Positions 1 through 6,402 of a stretch of DNA of 8,879 nucleotides are shown here, piece by piece. Position 1 is the stretch's first letter. Every line of letters starts with the position of its first letter. A model generated the notes under the pieces. It was not told the origin of the DNA. It saw nothing but the letters and a program-made list of their open reading frames with translations, and ran no database searches. The translations under genes and the position numbers were made by a program. The DNA comes from an uncultured Oscillibacter sp. (GTDB lineage: Bacteria > Bacillota > Clostridia > Oscillospirales > Oscillospiraceae). Where the stretch lies: contig CAJTJA010000082.1 of the NCBI GenBank assembly GCA_910576845.1, forward strand, positions 1 to 8,879, given 5' to 3'.

Positions 1-140
1 GCAATTCTGTTGCAAGAAAAAGGGCCTTTTTTGAAATTTTATTTCCCTCCGCCCTGGGGTGCAGTGCAGTCAGCGGGAACGGACAAATAGTATAAAGAGC
101 TTCCCGATGGTATGCAAAAAAGCCAACATTCCGAATATCC

Positions 141-169
141 TTGCCTTTCCGGCAAAAATCAGATATAAT
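141..169 (+). promoter_or_regulatory. Predicted sigma-A-type promoter without an obvious gene
   Basis: A -35-like TTGCCT (141-146) is followed after exactly 17 bp by a perfect -10 TATAAT (164-169), predicting a transcript start near 176. A Shine-Dalgarno-like AGGAGA lies at 186-191, but no ATG, GTG or TTG stands at a normal distance after it; the triplet at the expected place is ATC (200-202). The promoter is well formed, but what it drives is unclear. It could serve a decayed small gene, a small RNA, or the flavoprotein gene at 400 with a leader of about 220 nt. Confidence 0.5.
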
Positions 170-327
170 TGCCTCATCCATTTATAGGAGAAGCGGCGCA
201 TCAAAAAACCGGAGCGGCAAAGCCATTCACGTCCCCGGGGCTTTTGGCGGCGGTATCTGCCGCAGCTCTGGCAGCCTATTTCGGCACAGTTGGATTTTAT
301 GCTGTGAAAAAACATTTGGAACATTGA
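169..327 (+). CDS. Possible small single-pass membrane protein, perhaps a decayed remnant
   Basis: This frame is open from a TTG at 169 to a TGA at 325-327, 52 residues. Its C-terminal half reads like a transmembrane helix with a basic cytoplasmic tail: GLLAAVSAAALAAYFGTVGF followed by YAVKKHLEH. The TTG start overlaps the predicted -10 box, so it cannot be the start on a transcript from that promoter. The only Shine-Dalgarno (186-191) points to position 200 in a neighbouring frame, where the reading is IKKPERQSHSRPRG. Joining that frame to the hydrophobic one would need one shift near the C and G runs at 232-240. I infer either a small membrane-protein gene broken by an altered start codon and a frameshift, or chance. 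I do not recognise a family. Confidence 0.22.
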   Translation: MPHPFIGEAAHQKTGAAKPFTSPGLLAAVSAAALAAYFGTVGFYAVKKHLEH

Positions 328-363
328 TCTCCCAGGCTCTCAGTCAACGTCTGCAACATTACT

Positions 364-384
364 TACTTTATTGAACATAAAGTA
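364..384. promoter_or_regulatory. Inverted repeat upstream of the flavoprotein gene, candidate operator
   Basis: Two perfect 8-bp arms, TACTTTAT (364-371) and ATAAAGTA (377-384), flank the 5-nt spacer TGAAC. The repeat ends just before the AAGGAGG ribosome binding site (386-392) of the gene at 400, where a bound protein would block transcription or early elongation. AT-rich dyads of this size beside flavin oxidoreductase genes are typical operators for MarR- or HxlR-type redox and quinone sensors. That assignment is inference; no regulator gene lies in the window. As RNA it would form an 8-bp stem with a 5-nt loop immediately upstream of the Shine-Dalgarno. Confidence 0.45.
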
Positions 385-399
385 TAAGGAGGAGTCCCT

Positions 400-1026
400 A
401 TGAAAATCGTCGCCATTAACGGAAGTCCACGAAAAAACGGCAACACCGCCCTCTGTCTGGAAGCCGCCGGCCGGGAAATTGAAGCCGCCGGTGTGGAATT
501 CCAGGTATTTCAGCCCGGCGCCAATGTCCGGCCCTGTATGGCCTGCTACCACTGTCTCAACACCGGAAGCCTTCGCTGCGTTCAAAGCAGTGACGGAGTC
601 AATGACATCATTGCCGCCTGTATCGAAGCCGACGGCATTCTTCTCGCCTCCCCTGTGTATCACGGCGGCATCGCCGGGGGAATGAAATGCGTGCTGGATC
701 GTTTGATGCTGGCGGCAGGGTGCGGTGTAAACCAGCTTCACCACAAGGTTGGCGGCGCCCTCTGCACCCTCCGGCGGAGCGGCGGTATGGAGACATATCA
801 GCAGCTTTTGGGCACTATGGACGCCATGGAAATGATTTTAATGACATCCGACTACTGGGGTGCTGTCCATGGGGCAGACCCCGGAGAGGCGGCGCAGGAT
901 GAAGAAGGCATGGCAGTGGCTGCCCGCTTGGGACGAAATATGGCCTGGATGGTAAAGGTTCTCCACGAAGCCAGCCTCCCCGCTCCGGCGGCGGCACAGC
1001 GCCCTATGATGAATTTTATACGTTAA
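400..1026 (+). CDS. Flavodoxin-fold NAD(P)H-dependent oxidoreductase, iron-sulfur flavoprotein-like
   Basis: A 208-residue protein of the NADPH-dependent FMN reductase / flavodoxin superfamily. It probably binds FMN and passes electrons in the cytoplasm; the substrate cannot be told. The N-terminal strand and phosphate loop are MKIVAINGSPRKNGNT (residues 1-16), where GSPRKNGNT holds the FMN phosphate. Residues 46-60 carry cysteines C46, C49, C52 and C60 (CX2CX2CX7C), the spacing range of the compact 4Fe-4S motif in iron-sulfur flavoproteins. ASPVYHGGIAGGMK, at about residues 83-96, is the family's second flavin loop. The ATG at 400 has a strong AAGGAGG 7 nt upstream. A terminator follows at 1052-1079, so the gene is its own unit and not part of the arginine operon. 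The product class is secure; the presence of a cluster is inferred from spacing alone. Confidence 0.85.
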   Translation: MKIVAINGSPRKNGNTALCLEAAGREIEAAGVEFQVFQPGANVRPCMACYHCLNTGSLRCVQSSDGVNDIIAACIEADGILLASPVYHGGIAGGMKCVLDRLMLAAGCGVNQLHHKVGGALCTLRRSGGMETYQQLLGTMDAMEMILMTSDYWGAVHGADPGEAAQDEEGMAVAARLGRNMAWMVKVLHEASLPAPAAAQRPMMNFIR

Positions 1027-1051
1027 CCGCCTTGGCATAATGCACTTCTTC

Positions 1052-1079
1052 AAGGCCCGCCTCTCCGGCGGGTCTTTTT
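1052..1079 (+). terminator. Intrinsic terminator of the flavoprotein gene
   Basis: An 8-bp stem, GGCCCGCC (1054-1061) with GGCGGGTC (1067-1074), contains one G-U pair and closes a 5-nt loop TCTCC. It is followed directly by a run of five T (1075-1079), with AA upstream able to extend the stem. It lies 26 nt after the stop codon and separates this gene from argG. Confidence 0.85.
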
Positions 1080-1132
1080 CATGAAAGGCAAAATTTTCCC
1101 CCATGTCAGACTGAACCTTGTGCAGTTTGCCG

Positions 1133-1150
1133 ATTGAATAAATATTCATC
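1133..1150. promoter_or_regulatory. ARG box, operator for ArgR/AhrC
   Basis: ATTGAATAAATATTCATC matches the known ARG-box pattern, with half sites TGAAT (1135-1139) and ATTCA (1144-1148) around the AT-only centre AAAT. It overlaps the -35 element and spacer of the argG promoter. Immediately downstream, TGTATAATTCA (1156-1166) looks like a degenerate, compressed second half-site pair over the -10, but it departs from the pattern and I give it little weight. In the known family, arginine-bound hexameric ArgR/AhrC binds such boxes and represses arg genes. No argR gene is in the window. Confidence 0.75.
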
Positions 1151-1163
1151 ATAGATGTATAAT
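1134..1163 (+). promoter_or_regulatory. argG promoter
   Basis: A perfect -10 TATAAT (1158-1163) is preceded after 18 bp by TTGAAT (1134-1139), which matches the first four bases of the -35 consensus. The predicted start, near 1170, would give a short leader of about 25 nt before the argG ATG at 1196. The ARG box covers the -35 and spacer, a standard repression geometry. Confidence 0.7.
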
Positions 1164-1195
1164 TCATGCATCGTTAACGTTTGGGAGGAACCGTC

Positions 1196-2413
1196 ATGAA
1201 AAAGAACATCAAAAAAATTGTCCTTGCCTATTCCGGCGGACTGGATACATCTATCATCATCCCTTGGCTGAAAGAGAATTACAATCATCCCGAAATCATC
1301 GCGGTGGCCGGAGACGTCGGCCAGGACGACGAGCTGGAGGGCCTGGAGGAAAAAGCCCTGAAAACCGGGGCCAGCAAGCTGTACATCGCTGACTTGACAG
1401 ACGAGATGGTCGACAGCGTCATCATTCCCTCCTTGAAGATGGGCGCCAGCTATGAGCAGTACCTCCTGGGCACCGCCTTCGCCCGTCCCATCATTGCCAA
1501 AAGCCTCGTGGAAATTGCAAAAAAAGAGGGCGCTGACGCCATTGCCCACGGCTGCACCGGCAAAGGAAACGACCAGGTCCGGTTTGAGCTGGCAATCAAA
1601 CGCTTCGCTCCGGAAATGACCATTATCGCCCCCTGGCGGGAATGGGAGATCAAAGGCCGGGATGAGGAAATCGACTATGCCGAGGCCCATAAAGTTCCGC
1701 TGAAGATCAGCCGGGAAACCAACTATTCCAAAGATAAAAACCTTTGGCATCTAAGTCACGAGGGCTTGGACCTGGAAGATCCGGCCAATGAGCCCCAGTA
1801 CGAAAAACCAGGCTTTCTGGAAATGGGCGTCAGCCCTGTTCAAGCCCCGGACAAAGCCGCCTATGTAACCATTGATTTTGAAAAAGGCGTACCTGTGGCG
1901 GTGGACGGTGAAAAAATGAAGGCCAGCGATGTGATTCGCAAGCTTAACAAGCTGGGCGGAGAAAACGGCATCGGTCTTCTTGACATCGTAGAAAACCGGC
2001 TGGTTGGTATGAAGGACCGCGGCGTCTACGAGACTCCGGGCGGCACAATTTTGTATAAGGCTCACCAATGCCTGGAAATGATTACGGTAGACAAGGACAC
2101 CGCCCATATGAAGAGCAAGCTGGCGGTGGACTTTGCGGACCTGGTGTACAACGGCAAGTGGTTCACCCCCCTGCGGGAGGCTTTGAGCGCTTTCGCCGAC
2201 AAAACCCAGGAGAACGTGACGGGCTCTGTGAAGCTGAAATTGTATAAGGGCAATATCATCACGGCAAGCATTACCTCCCCGGAGAGCCTATACTCTGAGG
2301 AACTGGTGACATTCAACGAAAGCGCTTACGACCAGAGCAACGCCACGGGCTTTATCAACTTGTGGGGGCTACCCGACACGGTCCTGGCTCTGCGGGAGCA
2401 GGGAAAACTATAA
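1196..2413 (+). CDS. argG: Argininosuccinate synthase
   Basis: A 405-residue cytoplasmic enzyme that joins citrulline and aspartate using ATP (released as AMP and PPi) to make argininosuccinate, the penultimate arginine step. AYSGGLDTS (residues 11-19) is the N-type PP-loop that binds ATP. HGCTGKGNDQVRF (118-130) is the citrulline/aspartate-binding signature. The PGG of VYETPGGT and the EELVTFN stretch near the C-terminus are also typical. Length is normal for the bacterial family. I chose the ATG at 1196, which has GGGAGGAA 5 nt upstream; the in-frame TTG at 1181 lies before that Shine-Dalgarno. The gene follows an ARG-box promoter and is closed by a hairpin beginning in its stop codon, so it may be expressed partly apart from argHCJ. 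No abnormality seen. Confidence 0.97.
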   Translation: MKKNIKKIVLAYSGGLDTSIIIPWLKENYNHPEIIAVAGDVGQDDELEGLEEKALKTGASKLYIADLTDEMVDSVIIPSLKMGASYEQYLLGTAFARPIIAKSLVEIAKKEGADAIAHGCTGKGNDQVRFELAIKRFAPEMTIIAPWREWEIKGRDEEIDYAEAHKVPLKISRETNYSKDKNLWHLSHEGLDLEDPANEPQYEKPGFLEMGVSPVQAPDKAAYVTIDFEKGVPVAVDGEKMKASDVIRKLNKLGGENGIGLLDIVENRLVGMKDRGVYETPGGTILYKAHQCLEMITVDKDTAHMKSKLAVDFADLVYNGKWFTPLREALSAFADKTQENVTGSVKLKLYKGNIITASITSPESLYSEELVTFNESAYDQSNATGFINLWGLPDTVLALREQGKL

Positions 2414-2450
2414 AATCTAAAGAGGGGGCTTTATCCCCCCTTTAGATTTC
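2413..2450 (+). terminator. Stem-loop at the argG stop codon, terminator or attenuating hairpin
   Basis: A long stem pairs AAATCTAAAG (2413-2422) with CTTTAGATTT (2440-2449), followed by GGGGG (2424-2428) with CCCCC (2435-2439); A2423 is bulged and the loop is 6 nt (CTTTAT). The stem begins with the last base of the argG stop codon. The sequence after it, CTCTCTTC, is pyrimidine-rich but not a clean T run, so termination may be partial and allow readthrough to argH. Because the outer stem ends in AAA/TTT it could also act on the opposite strand. Confidence 0.65.
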
Positions 2451-2480
2451 TCTCTTCAAGCCGCGGATTGGAGCCGCAGT

Positions 2481-2510
2481 CCTTGGGCGGCCGCCGGCAG
2501 GCCTGCCGCC
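2481..2510. repeat. GC-rich self-complementary segment
   Basis: CGGCAGGCCTGCCG (2495-2508) is a 14-bp perfect DNA palindrome, and GGCGGC (2486-2491) can also pair with GCCGCC (2505-2510), giving a GC-rich hairpin. It lies in the argG-argH gap upstream of the structured element at 2538-2640. It is not followed by a T tract, so it is not a terminator on the + strand. Function unknown. Confidence 0.4.
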
Positions 2511-2537
2511 TTACGAATGCCGCATGTCCCGTAGGCA

Positions 2538-2640
2538 AAGGCGGCTGAGGGCCTGGCTTTTTCCAGCCGCGCATGACGCCAGAAAAATCATTTTCATCCC
2601 TTTCTCCGTCAAGGCGGAGAAACCAGGGGCAAGTCCCTGG
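2538..2640. repeat. Structured intergenic element, copy A, before argH
   Basis: This region is built from three stem-loops: GCGGCTG (2541-2547) with CAGCCGC (2564-2570); TTTCTCCG (2601-2608) with CGGAGAAA (2615-2622), loop TCAAGG; and, directly abutting, CCAGGG (2623-2628) with CCCTGG (2635-2640), loop GCAAGT. Between the first and second stem lies an AT-rich stretch beginning CATGACGC. The same order of blocks recurs at 6403-6500 before argB, so the two look like diverged copies of one dispersed element. No open reading frame of note lies inside it. It ends 11 nt before the argH Shine-Dalgarno. Confidence 0.55.
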
Positions 2641-2666
2641 ATTCCCTTAAAAGGAGAAGAACATTC

Positions 2667-4049
2667 ATGAAACTATGGGGCGGACGGTTCAGCAAGGAGA
2701 CAGATTCTCTAGCGAACGATTTTCAGTCCTCTATCCACTTTGATCAGCGGCTGTATCAGCAGGACATCCAAGGCAGTATCGCCCATGCGGAAATGCTGGC
2801 GCAGTGCGGCATCATCTCCCAGGAAGACCGGGCGGCCATTGTTCAGGGCCTGAAAAATATTGAGAAGGACATCGAAGCGGGGAAGGTTGCCTTCTGCGCG
2901 GAAAATGAGGATATTCATATGAATATCGAGGCCCTTCTCACCGCCCGGACCGGCGGAGCCGGTAAACGCCTTCACACGGCCCGATCCCGGAACGATCAGG
3001 TAGCGGTAGATTTCCGCATGTATGTGCGGGAGGAAATCGGAACCGTCATCAGCCAGCTCCTGGACATGGAAGCCGTTTTGTGCCGCAGGGCCCGCGAGCA
3101 TCAGGAGACGGTGATGCCGGGATACACCCATCTGCAAAGAGCGCAGCCGGTCTCCTTTGCCCAGCACCTGCTGGCCTACGCGGCGATGTTCCGCCGGGAC
3201 GTCACACGGCTGGAGGACTGCCGGAAGCGTCTGAACGAATGTCCCTTAGGCTCCGGAGCCCTGGCGGGCACCACCTATCCCATCGACCGCTGGCAGACCG
3301 CAAAGGCGCTGGGCTTTAACCGTCCCTGCGGCAACTCCATGGACGGCGCTTCCGACCGGGATTATGCCTTGGAGCTGATGAGCGGTCTTTCGATTTTAAT
3401 GATGCACTTGAGCCGCTTTTCCGAGGAGGTTATTCTCTGGTGCAGCTGGGAATTCAAATTCGTGGAGCTGGACGAAGCCTATTCAACCGGCTCCAGCATC
3501 ATGCCCCAGAAGAAAAACCCCGATATGGCGGAGCTGGTCCGGGGAAAGACCGGGCGGGTCTATGGCGGGCTGATAAGCCTTCTGACCGTTATGAAGTCCC
3601 TGCCCCTGGCCTATAACAAGGATATGCAGGAAGATAAGGAGCCGGTCTTTGACGCCTTGGACACGGTGACCATGTGCCTGCCGGTATTCACGGGGATGAT
3701 CGGCACCATGGCGGTTCTGCCGGAAAATATGCGCAGGGCGGCAGGCCGCGGCTTTATCAACGCTACGGATTGTGCCGATTACCTGACAAAAAAGGGCATG
3801 CCCTTCCGGGATGCCTATATGGCTGTAGGGCGCTTGGTGTCATCCTGCGCCGCCCAGGGAAAAACGCTGGAGGACTTGACCCTGGAGGAGCTGCGGGCGG
3901 TTTCTCCCCTCTTTGAAGAAGACGTTTTTGAAGCTTTAAAGCTGGAGAACTGCATGGCTCTCAGGGCCAGCTACGGCGGTCCCGCCGTCAGCGAGACCAC
4001 ACGGCAGATTGAAGAAATAGAAGCATTTCTTGAGGCCCGCAGTAAGTAA
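2667..4049 (+). CDS. argH: Argininosuccinate lyase
   Basis: A 460-residue member of the fumarase/aspartase superfamily. It splits argininosuccinate into arginine and fumarate, the last pathway step, and acts as a cytoplasmic homotetramer. The protein begins with the characteristic KLWGGRF (residues 2-8). The three conserved regions are present in order: TARSRNDQVA (104-113), the acid/base histidine region YTHLQRAQP (153-161), and the superfamily signature GSSIMPQKKNPD (275-286) on the mobile catalytic loop. Length is normal. The ATG at 2667 has AGGAG 10 nt upstream. It is separated from argG by 253 bp containing a hairpin and a structured element, with no promoter I can recognise. argC follows after 12 nt, so argH, argC and argJ are surely co-transcribed. 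Confidence 0.97.
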   Translation: MKLWGGRFSKETDSLANDFQSSIHFDQRLYQQDIQGSIAHAEMLAQCGIISQEDRAAIVQGLKNIEKDIEAGKVAFCAENEDIHMNIEALLTARTGGAGKRLHTARSRNDQVAVDFRMYVREEIGTVISQLLDMEAVLCRRAREHQETVMPGYTHLQRAQPVSFAQHLLAYAAMFRRDVTRLEDCRKRLNECPLGSGALAGTTYPIDRWQTAKALGFNRPCGNSMDGASDRDYALELMSGLSILMMHLSRFSEEVILWCSWEFKFVELDEAYSTGSSIMPQKKNPDMAELVRGKTGRVYGGLISLLTVMKSLPLAYNKDMQEDKEPVFDALDTVTMCLPVFTGMIGTMAVLPENMRRAAGRGFINATDCADYLTKKGMPFRDAYMAVGRLVSSCAAQGKTLEDLTLEELRAVSPLFEEDVFEALKLENCMALRASYGGPAVSETTRQIEEIEAFLEARSK

Positions 4050-4061
4050 GGAGGCGGTTCC

Positions 4062-4982
4062 ATGAAGCCAAAGGTATATATTGACGGCAGGGAAGGCACT
4101 ACCGGCCTTCAGATTTACGACCGCCTGGCAGCGAGAACAGACATTGATCTCCTGCTCATTGACGAGGCAAAGCGGAAGGATACAGCGGAGCGAAAAAAGC
4201 TGCTGAACGCCGCCGGTCTGGTATTCCTCTGCCTGCCGGACGCCGCCGCCGTGGAAGCAGTGAGCCTGATTGAAAACGAAACCACCCGTGTCATTGACTG
4301 CTCTACCGCTCACCGAACGGCAGCGGGCTGGGCATACGGCTTCCCGGAGCTGTCACCGGAACACCGGGAAAAAATAAAAACCGCCAAACGTGTGGCTAAT
4401 CCCGGCTGCCACGCCACGGGCTTTATCTCCATCATCTACCCTCTGACCGCCCTGGGCATTCTCCCCAGAGACGCAGCCCTGAGCTGCTTTTCCCTCACCG
4501 GATACTCCGGCGGCGGAAAGAGCATGATTGCCCAGTACGAGGGAACAAAGGACACGGAATTATACAGCCCCCGAATCTATGGCCTGAACCAGAGCCACAA
4601 GCACCTGCCGGAAATGCAGAAAATCTGCGGTCTCACAATGCCTCCTGTGTTTTCCCCGATTGTGGACGACTATTATAAGGGCATGGCCACCACCGTTCCT
4701 CTGCTTTTGGACCGTGAAGCCGTGCTTCTGGCTCTGACAAAATACTATCAGGGCAGCGGGAAATCCCGCATGGTCCATGTCAGCGCCGCATGGGAGGGAA
4801 CCATGCTGGCCGCCAACACGATGGCAGGCTGCGACAGTCTGTATCTGTTTGTCCAGGGCAATCACGAGCGCTGTACCGTCACCGCCCTCTTTGACAACCT
4901 GGGCAAGGGCGCTTCCGGCGCGGCGGTGCAGAACATGAACCTGATGCTGGGCTTTGAAGAAACTGCGGGCCTGAATCTCTGA
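4062..4982 (+). CDS. argC: N-acetyl-gamma-glutamyl-phosphate reductase, short (uncommon) form
   Basis: A 306-residue NADPH-dependent reductase that converts N-acetylglutamyl-5-phosphate to N-acetylglutamate-5-semialdehyde. Residues 1-20 form the first Rossmann strand and nucleotide loop, with GREGTTGLQI at 9-18, followed by VFLCLPD (54-60). ANPGCHATG (112-120) holds the catalytic cysteine C116, and SGGGK lies downstream in the typical place. The sequence resembles the short, so-called uncommon form of ArgC (about 310 residues, well known in Proteobacteria) and not the longer form of about 345 residues common in Bacillus. The ATG at 4062 is preceded by TAAGGAGG and lies 12 nt after argH. argJ starts 19 nt after its stop codon. 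Product secure; subclass from recognisable N-terminal style and length. Confidence 0.95.
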   Translation: MKPKVYIDGREGTTGLQIYDRLAARTDIDLLLIDEAKRKDTAERKKLLNAAGLVFLCLPDAAAVEAVSLIENETTRVIDCSTAHRTAAGWAYGFPELSPEHREKIKTAKRVANPGCHATGFISIIYPLTALGILPRDAALSCFSLTGYSGGGKSMIAQYEGTKDTELYSPRIYGLNQSHKHLPEMQKICGLTMPPVFSPIVDDYYKGMATTVPLLLDREAVLLALTKYYQGSGKSRMVHVSAAWEGTMLAANTMAGCDSLYLFVQGNHERCTVTALFDNLGKGASGAAVQNMNLMLGFEETAGLNL

Positions 4983-5001
4983 GAAATTGCGAGGAACCGA
5001 T

Positions 5002-6228
5002 ATGACAAACTTTATCGACGGCGGCGTCTGTGCCGCCCAGGGCTTTCGGGCCGCAGGCATCCATGTAGGCGTAAAAACCCATGCGGAGTGGAAAAAGGAT
5101 GTAGCGCTGATCGTCTCCGACACGGATTGTACCGCAGCGGCCTTATTTACAAAAAATGTGGTAAAGGCTGCCCCCATCCAGGTAGACATTCAGCACCTGG
5201 CGGATGGAAAGGCCCGTGCCATTATTGCCAACAGCGGCAATGCCAACGCCTGCGCTCCCCAAGGGGAAGAAAATGCGAAACGGATCTGCGCCGCCGCCGC
5301 TCAGGCCATCGGCTGCAAACCGGAGGACGTGCTGGTCTCCTCCACAGGCGTCATCGGCCAGCGGATCAATGTGGAGGCCATCGAGGCGGGCATCCCGGCG
5401 CTGTATGACGCGCTGGAGCGCTCCGATGAGGCCAGCGACGCGGCGGGACATGCCATCATGACCACGGATACCCTGAAAAAGGAGGCAGCGGTAGAAACCA
5501 TCGTAGGCGGGAAAACGGTCCGCATCGGCGGCATTGCCAAAGGCAGCGGCATGATTCACCCCAACATGGGCACCATGCTCTGTTTCCTGACCACTGACTG
5601 CGCAATCTCTTCCGAGATGATAAAAGCCGCCCTTCTGGAGGCGGTGAGCGTCAGTTTCAACCGCATCAGCGTAGATGGAGACACCTCTACCAATGACACC
5701 TGCTGTGTCCTGGCCAACGGCCTGGCGGGAAATGAAGCCATTACTTCCAAAGGACCGGACTACGCCGCATTTTCCGAAGCGCTGAAGGTACTCTGCGTAT
5801 CTATGGCTAAAAAAATGGCCTCCGACGGTGAAGGGGCCCGGCACCTTATTACCTGCACAGTTTCCGGCGCAGAGAGCGAGCAGAGCGCGGAAACCCTTGC
5901 CAAATCCGTTATCTCCTCCACATTGACCAAAGCTGCCATTTTCGGCGCTGACGCCAACTGGGGCCGGGTCCTCTGTGCCATGGGCTATTCCGGCGAGGAC
6001 TTTGATCCGGATAAGGTAACAGTTCATTTTGCCAGCGCCGCCGGAAACATCCCGGTCTGCGCCAATGGCCGGGGACTGGACTTTGACGAAGCCCTCGCAA
6101 AAAGGATATTGACGGAGCACGATGTAGAAATCAATATTGCCATAGGAGAGGGCGCCGGCTCCTGCACCTGCTGGGGTTGCGACATTACCTACGACTATAT
6201 CAAAATCAACGGAGACTACCGGACTTAA
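5002..6228 (+). CDS. argJ: Ornithine acetyltransferase (glutamate N-acetyltransferase), ArgJ
   Basis: A 408-residue enzyme that moves the acetyl group from N-acetylornithine to glutamate, giving ornithine and recycling N-acetylglutamate. Some members also use acetyl-CoA for the first step; the sequence alone does not settle this. Family members self-cleave into alpha and beta chains at a conserved threonine that becomes the nucleophile. Here the site reads HPNMGTMLCFLTTD, with Thr191 encoded at 5572-5574 and glycine before it instead of the usual alanine. The oxyanion-hole region SSTGVIGQ (about residues 114-121) and the KGSGMI stretch before the cleavage site are intact. I chose the ATG at 5002, which has GAGGAA 5 nt upstream, over the in-frame TTG at 4987. 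Normal length. It ends the tight argHCJ block. Confidence 0.96.
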   Translation: MTNFIDGGVCAAQGFRAAGIHVGVKTHAEWKKDVALIVSDTDCTAAALFTKNVVKAAPIQVDIQHLADGKARAIIANSGNANACAPQGEENAKRICAAAAQAIGCKPEDVLVSSTGVIGQRINVEAIEAGIPALYDALERSDEASDAAGHAIMTTDTLKKEAAVETIVGGKTVRIGGIAKGSGMIHPNMGTMLCFLTTDCAISSEMIKAALLEAVSVSFNRISVDGDTSTNDTCCVLANGLAGNEAITSKGPDYAAFSEALKVLCVSMAKKMASDGEGARHLITCTVSGAESEQSAETLAKSVISSTLTKAAIFGADANWGRVLCAMGYSGEDFDPDKVTVHFASAAGNIPVCANGRGLDFDEALAKRILTEHDVEINIAIGEGAGSCTCWGCDITYDYIKINGDYRT

Positions 6229-6402
6229 TGAAGAAATTTCGCCGCCTTTCGTTGCCTGTGTTTCATTTCTTCCGCCCTTTTCCCGAAAATCCTTTGGTTT
6301 TGCGAGAACTCGGAATGTCATGGGAGCCCATGCCGGAATCCCAGCGTTTTAAGAGTTTTAAAACAGGCTCTAAGTGAACATAAAGGCGGCCAGGTTTTTG
6401 CG
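6229..6402. other. Non-coding part of the argJ-argB gap with weak dyads
   Basis: No credible gene lies here. GAAGAAAT (6230-6237) and ATTTCTTC (6265-6272) are perfect inverted arms with a 27-nt loop straight after argJ; the sequence beyond is only loosely T-rich, so termination is doubtful. CATGGGAGCCCATG (6319-6332) is a dyad with only 2 nt between its arms. GTTTTAAAAC (6355-6364) is a 10-bp AT palindrome. I found no good -35/-10 pair and no ARG box that would give argB its own regulated promoter. Confidence 0.4.

Noticed and set aside
13..36. AAAAAGGGCCTTTTTT as a terminator of an upstream gene
   Set aside because: The arms meet with only one base between them, so a normal RNA hairpin loop cannot form; it may be an accidental AT-GC-AT palindrome.
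70..324. Minus-strand open frame of 84 codons in the left flank
   Set aside because: Composition is not protein-like, and it lies opposite the predicted promoter and the small hydrophobic frame.
5143..6321. Long minus-strand open frame opposite argJ (392 codons)
   Set aside because: It is the antisense of a clear argJ with all motifs; long antisense frames are common in GC-rich genes and this one shows no domain.
6376..6385. TGAACATAAAG shared between the dyad at 372-382 and 6375-6385
   Set aside because: The 6375 copy lacks the left arm of the dyad, so it is a short chance match and not a second operator.
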